A model generated the notes under the pieces. The model was not told the origin of the DNA. It made no database searches and saw nothing but the letters and a program-made list of their open reading frames with translations. From positions 99,302 through 163,301 of the forward strand of contig NZ_JACSIT010000040.1 of assembly GCF_014349155.1 (NCBI RefSeq): a stretch of DNA of 64,000 nucleotides. The letters are read 5' to 3'. This document shows positions 7,884 to 17,160 of the stretch, in pieces (the first letter of the stretch is position 1; every line of letters begins with the position of its first letter). A program made the position numbers and the translations under genes. The stretch is from Neolewinella lacunae (GTDB taxonomy: Bacteria > Bacteroidota > Bacteroidia > Chitinophagales > Saprospiraceae).

Positions 7884-9590
7884 CTACTGACCGCGGTGGG
7901 GCTTTTTGCTTTTGGGCTTGAAGCCGCCGGGCTGGTACTGCTTTTTCTTTTTGCCGCCACCTTTCCAGGGTGCGTCAATTTTGGTGCCATCCTCGAAGAT
8001 GCGCACGTTCATTTCCACGCCCTTATCAACGGCCCCTTCGAAGGCGGCCACCACTTTCTTGGCCTCCTTGCTGTCTACGCCCACGTAGGTGAGGTTGTTC
8101 TGGATGTCGATCTTGCCGAAGGATATCTTCTTGCCGGGCAGACGGCGGTTCATCATCCCAATGATCTGGGGGACGGTGTAACCGTGTTTTTTGCCGACGG
8201 ACATGCAGATGGTGGTGAAGTCTGCGCTGCCTTTTTCCAGGCGGTTGTCTTTGGTATCGTCGTTCTGGATCTGCTTCTGCCCGCTGAGTTGGGCGCTGAG
8301 GGTGCCCAGGCCGTAGCCGAGGATCTTCTGGATGATTTCTTCACGGTCCATTTCCGCGAACATATCGATCACTTCGGGCAGGTAGGCGGCGACTTTGTCG
8401 TCGAGCTTGGCAGCCAGGACGTTTTCGGCGAAGCGGAGGGCACGCAGGCGGTAGACCTCGTTTTGGCTGGGGACGTCGCGCAGCTGGAAGCTGATGCCCG
8501 AGTAGTTCTCGATGGCACGCAGGTGGCGGACTTCGCGGCCCGTGACGATGCTCATGGCGATGCCTTCCTTGCCGGCGCGGCCGGTGCGGCCACTGCGGTG
8601 GACGTAGACTTCGGGGGCGTCGGGCAGGTTGTAGTTGATGACGTGGGTAAGGTCTTGGACGTCGAGGCCCCGGGCGGCAACGTCGGTGGCGACGAGCAGT
8701 TTGACGCGGCGGCGGCGGAAGCGGTTCATTACGTCGTCGCGCTGGGCCTGGCTCATGTCGCCGTGCAGGGCATCGGCGGAGTGGCCGGCGAAGCGCAGGT
8801 CTTCGGATACGCCGTTAACTTCCAGGCGGGTGCGGCAGAAGATCACGGCGTACATCTCGGGGTCCAGTTCCACCAGCAGGCGGAGGAGGGCGAAGCGATC
8901 GGAGCCCCGGACCTTGAAGTATTGGTGGACGACCTTGGAATTGCCGGCATCGGCGTGGCCCACACTGATTTCGGTGGGGTTGCGCATGTATTCCTCGGAA
9001 ATCTTGCGGGCTTCCTTGGGCATGGTGGCGCTGAAGAGGAGGGTCTGCTTGTCTTCGGGGGTGCTGGCCAGGATGCCGTTGAGCTCTTCCTGAAAGCCCA
9101 TGTTGAGCATCTCATCGGCCTCATCGAGGACTACGCGCTTGAGTTGGTCGACTTTGAGTTTGCCGCGGGTGATGAGGTCGAGGGTCCGGCCGGGCGTACC
9201 GACGATGATTTGCGCACCGTCTTTGATCTCGCGGATCTGGTGGGTGATGGGGGCTCCACCGTAGACGGCGGCTACCTTGACGCCGTTGCGGAAGCGGGCG
9301 AAGCCATCAAGGTCTTTGGCGATCTGGAGGCAAAGCTCGCGGGTGGGGCAAAGAATGAGGGCCTGGACGCTGGGGGAATCCAGGTCGATGCCATCCACTA
9401 CGGGCAGGCCGAAACCGGCGGTTTTACCCGTGCCCGTACGTGCCAGCGCGACGAGGTCGCGGCTGGAATCGAGGATGAGGGGAATGACCTGTGCCTGAAT
9501 GGGGGTGGGGGTAGTAAAACCGAGTTCGGCCACCGCGCGCTTAACGTCATCGCGGAGACCGCTGTCCTTAAAAGTTTCCATTTCGTCCAT
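7884..9590 (-). CDS. DEAD-box ATP-dependent RNA helicase (CsdA/DeaD-like)
   Basis: A complete 568-residue DEAD-box helicase. In order: Q motif (TPTPIQAQVIP), motif I ARTGTGKT, Ia PTRELCLQIA, Ib TPGRTLD, motif II DEADEM, motif III SAT in LLFSATMPKE, motif IV region VIFCRTR, V ATDVAARGLDV and VI HRSGRTGRAG. The C-terminal ~80 residues (KKHGYTVPQIIGMMNRR to GVEMNVRIFED) match the DbpA/CsdA RNA-binding domain, followed by a lysine-rich tail ending KSKKPHRGQ. Such helicases unwind rRNA and mRNA structures during ribosome assembly and cold growth. The gene stands alone, transcribed away from the receptor gene at 9931. Confidence 0.95.
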   Translation of the reverse strand: MDEMETFKDSGLRDDVKRAVAELGFTTPTPIQAQVIPLILDSSRDLVALARTGTGKTAGFGLPVVDGIDLDSPSVQALILCPTRELCLQIAKDLDGFARFRNGVKVAAVYGGAPITHQIREIKDGAQIIVGTPGRTLDLITRGKLKVDQLKRVVLDEADEMLNMGFQEELNGILASTPEDKQTLLFSATMPKEARKISEEYMRNPTEISVGHADAGNSKVVHQYFKVRGSDRFALLRLLVELDPEMYAVIFCRTRLEVNGVSEDLRFAGHSADALHGDMSQAQRDDVMNRFRRRRVKLLVATDVAARGLDVQDLTHVINYNLPDAPEVYVHRSGRTGRAGKEGIAMSIVTGREVRHLRAIENYSGISFQLRDVPSQNEVYRLRALRFAENVLAAKLDDKVAAYLPEVIDMFAEMDREEIIQKILGYGLGTLSAQLSGQKQIQNDDTKDNRLEKGSADFTTICMSVGKKHGYTVPQIIGMMNRRLPGKKISFGKIDIQNNLTYVGVDSKEAKKVVAAFEGAVDKGVEMNVRIFEDGTKIDAPWKGGGKKKKQYQPGGFKPKSKKPHRGQ

Positions 9591-9930
9591 ATTTTACTTT
9601 TGCCTCCCTACTGCGGAAACGGCAAAAGACCAAGAATTAGGGCGAAATGGTTTACCACCAAACGGCTTGCGAAAGTGAAAGCCCATACGTAAACCGGAAG
9701 AACGCCCCGTTTTGCGGGCGCAAAGGTAGGCATTCTTGGTGTAATAATCACACTAAGTAGTGGATTGCCCTTATTCTGCCGGCCCGAACGCAACCAAACG
9801 CGGTGGATCGAGTTGTCGAATAAAAGCGGGAAAGGGTAGAAAAATGCTGCGGGCAGCGGTCCTATCCCCTTAATATTGGGTTAAACCTGTATAACGGTTC
9901 CCCAAAAAATATTCCAAAATCCACTTGAAA
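9591..9930. other. Divergent intergenic region, helicase / TonB-type receptor
   Basis: About 340 bp between two divergently transcribed genes. It must hold both promoters and an unusually long leader for the helicase, as is common for cold-shock helicases, but I could not place a confident -33/-7 pair or operator. No small gene or repeat was recognised. Confidence 0.5.
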
Positions 9931-12321
9931 ATGTCCATTCGCTACTCCTTCACCTTGCTCCTCGTTCTTTTCCTGGGCACCTGCGTCAGCGCCCAATCGG
10001 AAAATACGGGTGATAAAATCACTTTTTCTGGCCAGGTGATCGATGCCGGCAGCGAACAGCCCATTGAATTTGCCACCGTCCGCATCGCCCAGCGGAGTGA
10101 CGAGACGGCGCAGGCGGGGACGACGACCGACGAAACGGGCCGCTTTTCGGTGACCGCAGACTTGCGCGACGTCTTTGCCGAGGTGAGTTTCATTGGCTAC
10201 GAAACGGTGCGTATTGACAGCATCACCGTGCGCAACGGGCGCGCCGATCTGGGCACAATTTCCCTCGGCAGCCAGAGCCAGCAACTGGAGGAAGTGACCG
10301 TGCGGGCCGAAAAATCCCAGACGGAATTCAAGCTTGATAAGCGGGTTTTTAACGTGGGCAAAGACCTCAGCAGCACGGGTGCCTCGGCCCTGGAAGTGCT
10401 CAACAACGTGCCTTCGGTCAACGTCACCATCGAGGGGCAGGTGCAGTTGCGCGGCAGCGGCGGCGTGCAGATCCTCATCAACGGCAAGCCCTCGGTCATT
10501 GCCAGCGAGCAGGGCAGCCTGCTGGGGACGATCACGGCCGACATGATCGAGAGCATTGAGGTGATCACCAACCCATCGGCCAAGTACGACGCCGAAGGCA
10601 CCTCGGGCATCATCAACGTCGTCCTGAAAAAAGAGGAGCGCAAGGGCCTCAACGGTGCCCTTTCCGTTAACGCGGGGGTGCCCGACAACTACAGCGTGGG
10701 CCTGAGCCTGAACCGCCGGAGTGAAAAATTCAATCTCTTTAGCCAGCTCGGCGTCGGCTACCGCGAACTGCCCAACGACGAAGAGACGGTCAACCTCGAC
10801 AAAACCAGCGGCATTACCCTGTTTGGCGACGGGCGGGAGTTTCGCAACGAGAAGTACTACAACCTGGTGCTGGGCTCCGATTACCACATCGACGAGCGCA
10901 ATGTTTTGACCCTCTCGGGCAATTTTGCTTACGAGATTGAAGACCAGCCTTCGAGCTACGACTACCGGCAAACGGATGCTGCGGGCGGCACCCTGGCCCG
11001 CTGGCGGCGCGAGGAGGCCACGGAGGCCACCAACCCCAAATACCAGTTTGAGCTGCAGTACAAGCGCGACTTCAAAGACCACAAAGACCACGACCTGATC
11101 ATCAGCGCCGTAGGCAGCCTCTTTTCCAAGGACCAGGCTTCGGCGTTCAGGGACATCTCTCTGGAGGGCGAAGACCGCAGCGGGCAGCAGCAAACGCGCA
11201 CCGATTTCGGGCAGACGGACAATACCTTCAAGATCGACTACGCCAAGCCCATCTCCGAAAAGGTGAGCATCGAAGCCGGCGCGCAGTACGTCACCAACGA
11301 CGTCAGCAACGACTTTGCGGTGAGCAATTTCGTCAACGGCGCATTCGTGGAAGATCCTGCCCTGACCAACGTTTTCAACTGGAAGCAGAAAGTTGCCGCT
11401 GCCTACGGCACCTGGGCCTACGAACCCGGTGCCTGGGGCATTAAGGTAGGCCTGCGGGTAGAGAATACCGACCTGACGACGCTGCTGGAAAGCACCAACG
11501 AAAGCAATGACCGGACCTTTGCCAACCTTTTCCCCAGCGGCCACGCTTCTTACAAGATTTCCGACGCGGTTTCGCTGCAGGGCGGATATTCCCGGCGCAT
11601 CTTCCGTCCCCGGCTCTGGGACTTGAACCCCTTTTTTAATCCCCGCAACGCCTTCAGCGTCCGCACCGGCAACCCCAACCTGCAACCCGAGTTTACCGAC
11701 TCCTACGAGCTGACGAGCATTTTCATTCTCGGCGAGGCTTCGATCAACGCAGGCGTGTACTACCGCTACACGACCGACGTGGTGGAGCGCATCACCACCT
11801 TCAGCAACAACGTAGCCATCACGCAGCCGGTGAACGTAGGCACCAACCGCTCGACGGGCCTGGAGGTGAATGCGAAGGTTACGCCGGCTCGCTTCCTGAC
11901 GCTGACGGGAGACCTGAACTATAACTTCTTCACCCGCGACGGGGCGCTGGAGGGCGTGGTTTTCGATTTTTCCGCCAGCCAGTACAGTGGCAAGATCACC
12001 GGTAAATTTGATCTGCCGAAGGACATTGACTTTGAGGTCACCACCCAGTACCTCTCGGCCTTTCAGACGGTGCAGGGCAACGAAGCCGACCAGCTGTTTG
12101 TGGACGCGGGCCTGCGCAAGAAGCTTTTCAAAGGCCGGGGTGCCTTGAGTTTGAGCGTGCGCGACCTATTTGCTTCGCGCATCCAGATCAGTGAGCTGGA
12201 GGGGCCGACTTTTTCTCAGTACCGGCGTAGCTTCCGGGGCCGTTTCCTGACGATGGGCTTCAGCTACGGCTTCGGCAAGGGGGAAACGATGGAGTATCTG
12301 GGGCAGCAGCGGCGGTTTTAG
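9931..12321 (+). CDS. TonB-dependent receptor-like outer-membrane beta-barrel protein
   Basis: The protein begins with a Sec signal (YSFTLLLVLFLGTCVSAQ), followed by a carboxypeptidase-regulatory-like beta-sandwich (FSGQVIDAGSEQPIEFATV ... ETGRFSVTADL). A plug-like region follows (GKDLSSTGASALEVLNNVPS, IESIEVITNPSAKYDAEG), then a long barrel with the outer membrane beta-barrel family 3 signature (RIFRPRLWDLNPFFN, GNPNLQPEFTDSYEL). Length (about 796 residues) fits the family. Such proteins import oligomers or metal complexes with TonB energy, or act as TonB-independent relatives; the ligand is unknown and no SusD partner is adjacent. ATG at 9931 is preferred; TTG at 9925 in the same frame is possible. 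The upstream bases are A-rich without a Shine-Dalgarno, normal for this phylum. Confidence 0.92.
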   Translation: MSIRYSFTLLLVLFLGTCVSAQSENTGDKITFSGQVIDAGSEQPIEFATVRIAQRSDETAQAGTTTDETGRFSVTADLRDVFAEVSFIGYETVRIDSITVRNGRADLGTISLGSQSQQLEEVTVRAEKSQTEFKLDKRVFNVGKDLSSTGASALEVLNNVPSVNVTIEGQVQLRGSGGVQILINGKPSVIASEQGSLLGTITADMIESIEVITNPSAKYDAEGTSGIINVVLKKEERKGLNGALSVNAGVPDNYSVGLSLNRRSEKFNLFSQLGVGYRELPNDEETVNLDKTSGITLFGDGREFRNEKYYNLVLGSDYHIDERNVLTLSGNFAYEIEDQPSSYDYRQTDAAGGTLARWRREEATEATNPKYQFELQYKRDFKDHKDHDLIISAVGSLFSKDQASAFRDISLEGEDRSGQQQTRTDFGQTDNTFKIDYAKPISEKVSIEAGAQYVTNDVSNDFAVSNFVNGAFVEDPALTNVFNWKQKVAAAYGTWAYEPGAWGIKVGLRVENTDLTTLLESTNESNDRTFANLFPSGHASYKISDAVSLQGGYSRRIFRPRLWDLNPFFNPRNAFSVRTGNPNLQPEFTDSYELTSIFILGEASINAGVYYRYTTDVVERITTFSNNVAITQPVNVGTNRSTGLEVNAKVTPARFLTLTGDLNYNFFTRDGALEGVVFDFSASQYSGKITGKFDLPKDIDFEVTTQYLSAFQTVQGNEADQLFVDAGLRKKLFKGRGALSLSVRDLFASRIQISELEGPTFSQYRRSFRGRFLTMGFSYGFGKGETMEYLGQQRRF

Positions 12322-12680
12322 AAGGGGAGATTTGGGACGTAGGATCTGAGACTAGCTACGCTGCTGCCTGCGGCGCGGTTAAGATGTTTGATTTAGCATC
12401 GTGGGAGCCAGCATATTCCCGATGGCTTGAACATTGAGGAACGGCCCGGGCGATTGGAGATTTTAGATGAGGGATTTAAAATTGGAGAGGTGCTTCGCAG
12501 GACCAGCACCCTGTAATTACCCAGACCGACACCTCCGGCGATTGTTCTGGCAAGACCAACCTTACCTGGCGGGTGTAACAAAGCCTATGCCTATTGCATA
12601 GATGCATACCTCCATGCGCTACTCTGGCGGACTAGCGAATGGTTTCCATCTGTTTTCACCACCGTTTAAATGCACTTCCC
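12322..12680. other. Intergenic region without recognisable gene
   Basis: I see no coding potential in this ~360-bp stretch. A short inverted repeat (TATGC/GCATA) occurs near 12590, 90 bp before the next start, and could be an operator; support is weak. Confidence 0.4.
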
Positions 12681-13772
12681 ATGACTCGTATTCTCGTATC
12701 TCTGGCCCTATTGCTGCTTTCCGGAGCCATTATGGCCCAATCGACCACCCTGGACATTACCATCACTACGGGTGGAGACGACCTGCGGGGCGGCAATGAC
12801 AATGCCAACCTGGTGGTCCTTTTCGCCGACGGACAGCAACAGTACTTTCGCAATATCAACCAGGGTGGTCGTTGGAAAGACCATACTCCCTACAGCGTTC
12901 GCTACACGGTCAACAAAGCCATTGCGGCACTGCGCGGTATCCGGCTGGAGACCACCGCTTCGGGGGGCTTCAACGGCGACAACTGGAACGTCAATGGTCT
13001 CAAAGTGGTAGCCACTTCGGGCGGTCGCAGCCAGGTTTTACTCAGCAAGAGCGGCAATTACCTGGCCCGCTTTACGGGGGATAACCGGGTAGAAGACTTT
13101 ATCTGGGGCAGCGTTGCTCCGGTGTCCGCTCCGGCTAAGTACACCAATTTCAACCCCGCCGTCCACGGCTTCAAGTTCAGCAACTCGTTTACCAACGTTA
13201 TCATTGGCGATATTAAGACCAAAGGGCTCTGTGGGGGCATGAGCTATTCCGCTTTGGATTACTACTACGGTCGCCAGGATATTCCTACCCAGACTACTCA
13301 ACCCGCCGAGGGCACACCCTTGCGCAAATACATTTACGATCGTCAGGTAAATTCCTTGGCGGATAATGCCGACAAGTGGGCAGAGCTGATTGGCACCAAC
13401 TTTGGCAACCGCGACCAGGAATTTTTCAACTGGGGCTTGCAAGCAGGATCCGGCCGCCTGGGCGAGTTAATGCGCAACATCGACCAGGGGCGCCCTTGTC
13501 CGCTTGGCCTCCAAACCACCGGCCAAGGCCCCTTCAGCCATCAGGTCGTCGCCGTCGGTTATAAACTGGGCCGCTACCAAGGTGATCTGGGGGCCTACCA
13601 AACCGACGTAGAAATTTACATCTACGACCCCAACTACCCCAACCAACGCTTAACCTTGGTGCCCGACCCTGCCGGCCGCTGCTACCGCATAAAGGAAAAG
13701 CCGCAGAACTACTGGCGCACCTACTTTGTGGACCAGCGTTACCGGGCGGCTCGGCCAACGGTGGCTCGGTAA
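12681..13772 (+). CDS. Secreted protein: PLAT-like N-terminal domain plus papain-like cysteine-protease-type domain
   Basis: The start is placed at ATG 12681 because it gives a clean signal peptide (MTRILVSLALLLLSGAIMAQ); an in-frame upstream start at 12639 would put 14 unlikely residues before it. Residues about 22-130 begin with TTLDITITTGGDDLRGG, a pattern seen in PLAT/LH2-like or carbohydrate-binding sandwiches. The second half has GLCGGMSYSALDYYY with Cys184, SHQVVAVGY with His287 and IYDPNYP with Asp316, spaced like the C-H-D/N triad of papain-fold peptidases. I infer a secreted cysteine peptidase or transglutaminase-like enzyme; no homolog with a known substrate comes to mind. It ends 27 bp before a strong bidirectional terminator. 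Confidence 0.75.
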   Translation: MTRILVSLALLLLSGAIMAQSTTLDITITTGGDDLRGGNDNANLVVLFADGQQQYFRNINQGGRWKDHTPYSVRYTVNKAIAALRGIRLETTASGGFNGDNWNVNGLKVVATSGGRSQVLLSKSGNYLARFTGDNRVEDFIWGSVAPVSAPAKYTNFNPAVHGFKFSNSFTNVIIGDIKTKGLCGGMSYSALDYYYGRQDIPTQTTQPAEGTPLRKYIYDRQVNSLADNADKWAELIGTNFGNRDQEFFNWGLQAGSGRLGELMRNIDQGRPCPLGLQTTGQGPFSHQVVAVGYKLGRYQGDLGAYQTDVEIYIYDPNYPNQRLTLVPDPAGRCYRIKEKPQNYWRTYFVDQRYRAARPTVAR

Positions 13773-13799
13773 TACCTCCAACGTCAGTGCCCCCCAGGG

Positions 13800-13836
13800 A
13801 AAGCCCCGTCCGCCGAAAATCGGCGGACGGGGCTTT
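13800..13836. terminator. Bidirectional terminator between papain-like gene and tyrS
   Basis: A 17-bp perfect stem (left arm from 13800, core GCCCCGTCCGCCGA; right arm ending GGGGCTTT at 13836) closes on an AAA loop. The A-run before and T-run after the stem suit termination of both converging genes. Confidence 0.85.
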
Positions 13837-13861
13837 GGGGTTTAGGCACAGCTTATATCCC

Positions 13862-15211
13862 CTACCCCACCACCACCAAAAAGCGGTTTTTCTTCCCGTT
13901 TTCTACCAGCATGAAGCGTTCGTGGAGCAGATCGGCAGCCGACAGGGTAGCCTCGGGATCGCTGACCTTTTCTTTGTTGATGGCGATGGCGTTGCCCTGG
14001 AGGGCGCGTTTGGCTTCGGATTTGCTGGCGGCGACGCCGTGTTCGGCCAGGAAGTCGAGTAAGGTGGTTTGGTCATCCAGGGCGGCGGCGGTGAGTTTGA
14101 TGGTGGGGATTTCGCCGGCCAGGGAGCCGAGGGCCTGGGCATCGAGGGCGCGGAGGTCATCGGCGGTAGCGCCCCGGCCGTAGAGGAGGTTGGTGACGCG
14201 CTGGGCGGTGGCCAGGCCGCTGGGGCCGTGGACGCGGTCGGTCAGCTCCGCCGCCAGGGCAAGCTTGATCTGGCTGACGGCGCTGAACTGGTCATCGCCG
14301 GCCAGGTGGCGTTTGAGGGTGGCGCAGTCGGCCAGGATCTCCTCTTTGCTGCGGAGGCTGAAGTACTTGAGGTAGGTCGGGATATCGGCGTCGTTGGAGC
14401 GAATCCAGAACTGGTAGAAGTCGTAGGGGCTGGTCAGGTCGGGGTCCAGCCAGATGTTGCCGCCCTCGGATTTGCCGAACTTGGTGCCGTCGGCTTTGGT
14501 CAGGAGCGGGGTGGTGACGGCGTAGGCTTTGCCTTCGAGGTTGCGGCGGACGAACTCGGTGCCGGCCGTGATGTTGCCCCACTGGTCGGAGCCCCCCATC
14601 TGGACGGTCACGCCGTGTTCCTGGTACAGCTTCTGGAAGTCGTAGCCCTGCAAGAGCTGGTAGCTGAATTCGGTGAAGGACATGCCGGATTCCAGGCGGT
14701 TCTGCACGCTGTCCTTACTCATCATGTAGCTGATGGTGAGGGTTTTGCCGACGTCGCGGAGGAAATCCAGGACGTTCATGTTCTGGTAGAAGTCGTAGTT
14801 GTTGACGACGGAAAACTTTGCTTCTCCTTCGGCGACTTCCCCGGCACCTGCGGCCGCGCCCTTTTCCCGACCTGCGGTGAGGCCGGCGGCGAGGAGGCGA
14901 AACATTTGCTCGCGCTGGTGGGCCAGGTTGCGGTCTACTTCGTCATAACTTTTGAGCTGGCGTTCCTTGTCTTTGCCGCTGGGGTCGCCGATGCGGCCGG
15001 TGGCTCCGCCGAAGAGGACGACCGGGTGGTGGCCGGCGCGGGCCCAGAGCGTGAGGAGCATGATCTGGACGTAGTTGCCGATGGTCATGGACGGTGCGGT
15101 GGGATCGAAGCCGATATAGGCTTTGCGGGGAGTTTCGGCCAGGTGTGCTTCGATTCCGGGAGTGAGCTGGTGGAGCATCCCGCGCCAGGTGAGTTCGGCG
15201 ATAAAATCCAT
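13862..15211 (-). CDS. tyrS: Tyrosyl-tRNA synthetase
   Basis: The 449-residue product is a bacterial TyrRS: Rossmann domain with GFDPTAPSMTIGNYVQI, GGATGRIGDPSGK, NYDFYQNMNVLDFLRDVGK, QGYDFQKLY and GGSDQWGNITAGTEF, the KMSKS loop as KFGKSEGG, and a C-terminal S4 domain (LLDFLAEHGVAASKSEAKRAL). It charges tRNA-Tyr. ATG at 15211 is preferred to the upstream frame start at 15265 because MDFIAELTWRGML is the family N-terminus. Two oddities: the HIGH motif reads T-I-G-N (residues 43-46), losing the first His, and a small Gly/Ala-rich insertion at the GAAAGAGEVAEGEAKF segment is encoded by copy b of the dispersed GC repeat (14833-14861). Confidence 0.95.
   Translation of the reverse strand: MDFIAELTWRGMLHQLTPGIEAHLAETPRKAYIGFDPTAPSMTIGNYVQIMLLTLWARAGHHPVVLFGGATGRIGDPSGKDKERQLKSYDEVDRNLAHQREQMFRLLAAGLTAGREKGAAAGAGEVAEGEAKFSVVNNYDFYQNMNVLDFLRDVGKTLTISYMMSKDSVQNRLESGMSFTEFSYQLLQGYDFQKLYQEHGVTVQMGGSDQWGNITAGTEFVRRNLEGKAYAVTTPLLTKADGTKFGKSEGGNIWLDPDLTSPYDFYQFWIRSNDADIPTYLKYFSLRSKEEILADCATLKRHLAGDDQFSAVSQIKLALAAELTDRVHGPSGLATAQRVTNLLYGRGATADDLRALDAQALGSLAGEIPTIKLTAAALDDQTTLLDFLAEHGVAASKSEAKRALQGNAIAINKEKVSDPEATLSAADLLHERFMLVENGKKNRFLVVVG
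14833..14861 (-). repeat. Copy b of dispersed GC motif, inside tyrS
   Basis: On the minus strand this reads GGGCGCGGCCGCAGGTGC and continues CGGGGAAGTCG. The whole 29 bp is identical to copy c at 23514-23542. It is translated in frame within tyrS as part of a Gly/Ala-rich insertion. Confidence 0.88.
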
Positions 15212-15356
15212 CGGGGGGTAAATTTTGGCGCAAATATAGCCTAAGAAGCGAATGGGGGGCCGCAATTTGGCTGCGGCGCGGGCGGAGCAGATGCAGTACC
15301 TTTACCGCACCGGGGGCTGGCGCTCCGGGAATTATTCACCACACAAGCCTTGATTC

Positions 15357-16679
15357 TTGAACCTTCCCCTTTACCTGGCCCGGGGTGTTGCCAAAGGCGG
15401 CACCAAATCCGTTTCCCGCACCATCATTGGCATTGCGGTGGCGGCCGTGGCCATTTCGATGGCGACCATGGTGTTGGCCAGTGCCCTGATTGCGGGGTTC
15501 AAATCGGAGATATCCACCAAGATTTTTGGCTTCTGGGGGCACATCCACATCACGGCCGACGCGGCCAGCTACGGCATTTTCGATACCTACAATTACCCCA
15601 TTTCCAACCGCCAGGATTTTTACCCCAGCCTGGACACCACCGGGCGGGTCAGTTTGCAGGGCTTCGGGGCCTCGCTGGGGCTGGAGGCAGGCGCGCCGCA
15701 GATGACGCGGGCGGGCATCCGGCACATCCAGCAGTTCATCGTTTTGCCGGGGGTGGTTTCCGTCTACCCCGAAGGCGAACGCCTGCCGACCCAGGAAGCG
15801 CTGGTGCTGAAGGGCATCGCAGAGGATTACGACTGGGACAACTTCGGCCGCTACCTCGTGGAAGGCGAAGCGCTGCGGGTGAGCCCCGACTCCACCAGCC
15901 GCGGCATCATCATCAGCAGCATCACGGCTACGCGGCTGGAGATTGGTTTGGGGGACCGGATGGACTTCGCCTTCATCGGCCCCCGGGGCGAAGAACGGGC
16001 GCGGGCGTTTCAGGTGACGGGCATCTACAAGACGGGGCTGGAGGAATTTGACCGGCAGTTTGCCCTCGTTGACCTCAAGCAACCCCGCAGCCTGCTGAAC
16101 TGGGAAGAAGACCAGATCGGGGGCTTTGAAGTGATCCTGGACGACATCGCCGACCTCGAAATTTTTAACGACTACATCCATTACCAGGTCTTGCCCCAGG
16201 ACCTCTACGGCGAAAGCATCCGCCGCAAGGTGAGTGAATTGTTCAACTGGCTCGATATCCAGGACTACAACTGGGCCATCATCCTGGCCCTCATGATCAC
16301 AGTGGCGATCATTAATATGATGACGGCGCTGCTCATCCTCATTTTGGAGCGCACGAACATGATCGGCACGCTCAAATCCCTGGGCCTGAGCAACTGGGGC
16401 ATTCGCAAAATCTTCCTCTACTACGCGGGCTTCATCATCATCAGCGGGCTGGCGCTGGGCAACGGCATCGGCTTACTGCTGTGCTGGGTGCAGAAAACCT
16501 TCGGGCTGGTGCACCTGGACGAAGAGTCCTACTACCTCTCGGTGGCGCCGATCCAGATCGACTGGTCGACGCTGCTGGCCTTAAACGTGGGTACGTTTTT
16601 GCTGACCCTGTTTTTCCTGGTGGTGCCTTCTTACCTGGTGACGCGGATTGATCCGGTGAAGGCGTTGCGGTTTAAGTAG
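15357..16679 (+). CDS. FtsX/LolE-like ABC transporter permease
   Basis: A 440-residue permease of the LolC/LolE/MacB superfamily. It has an N-terminal transmembrane helix (IIGIAVAAVAISMATMVLASALIAGF), a large periplasmic domain (about residues 50-290) and three C-terminal helices starting at NWAIILALMITVAIINMMTA, then IFLYYAGFIIISGLALG and LLALNVGTFLLTLFFL, ending in the family tail YLVTRIDPVKALRFK. In LolCDE-type machines this subunit extracts lipoproteins from the inner membrane with an ATPase that is not encoded nearby. The start is TTG at 15357 (L-N-L-P-L-Y-L-A-R matches the family N-terminus); no ATG lies upstream in frame. It is divergent from tyrS across 145 bp. Confidence 0.9.
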   Translation: MNLPLYLARGVAKGGTKSVSRTIIGIAVAAVAISMATMVLASALIAGFKSEISTKIFGFWGHIHITADAASYGIFDTYNYPISNRQDFYPSLDTTGRVSLQGFGASLGLEAGAPQMTRAGIRHIQQFIVLPGVVSVYPEGERLPTQEALVLKGIAEDYDWDNFGRYLVEGEALRVSPDSTSRGIIISSITATRLEIGLGDRMDFAFIGPRGEERARAFQVTGIYKTGLEEFDRQFALVDLKQPRSLLNWEEDQIGGFEVILDDIADLEIFNDYIHYQVLPQDLYGESIRRKVSELFNWLDIQDYNWAIILALMITVAIINMMTALLILILERTNMIGTLKSLGLSNWGIRKIFLYYAGFIIISGLALGNGIGLLLCWVQKTFGLVHLDEESYYLSVAPIQIDWSTLLALNVGTFLLTLFFLVVPSYLVTRIDPVKALRFK

Positions 16680-16680
16680 T

Positions 16681-17060
16681 GGGCTGCTTTCGCAGCTTTT
16701 TTTGAACTACTAAGTTTTGTCGCTCCTGCGGAGCTTTTTTTGAACCACTTAGGGCACGAAGAAGGACTAAGGGAGATAGACGATACTTGATATTGGAGAT
16801 TTATACTTCCCACACGATTTACACCTCCGAGGAACTTTAGCCTCCAAAGATTATCCCTCCGAATAAATGTTCCTCACTGCGAACGGCAAAAGATGCCTCG
16901 GAGGAGAAATCGTTCGGGGGTGGTTGGCTCGGGGAGTGCCAAAAATCAATCCTTTTCCCAAAACCTAACCCTCGCCAGTATTCATCCAACCTCCCGGCGG
17001 ATGCCAAATGTTGAATGTTGAATGTTGAATGTTGAATGTTGAATCGTAAATGTTAAATCC
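16681..17060. repeat. Intergenic repeats: two hairpin-T7-GAACCACTAAG units and a heptamer microsatellite
   Basis: Directly after the permease stop are two units: GCTGC/GCAGC stem then seven T and GAACTACTAAG (16684-16713), and GCTCC/GGAGC stem then seven T and GAACCACTTAGG (16731-16752). They can act as terminators for the permease. At 17008-17044 the heptamer ATGTTGA repeats about five times. Between them I see no gene; the stretch to truB (about 480 bp) seems non-coding. Confidence 0.75.
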
Positions 17061-17160
17061 TGGGGGACTCCTTGGAGGTGTCGACGGAGCCAAGGGGAGG
17101 TGTCTTGGTTTTTTGCTGCGACGTAAAACGTCTGGACCTCACACTTCGCCGTATAACGGC

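Noticed and set aside
7427..7990. Open frames of 100-190 codons in several frames across the tandem array
   Set aside because: The frames are open in parallel because of repetition, overlap the helicase gene end and encode only GWGHPQ-type repeats.
9862..11685. 607-codon minus-strand open frame opposite the TonB-type receptor
   Set aside because: A shadow of high GC at third codon positions; no family features, and the plus-strand gene is clear.
17008..17044. ATGTTGA heptamer repeat as a phase-variable switch
   Set aside because: It lies downstream of both neighbouring genes' ends, not in a promoter or coding frame, so no switch role is supported.
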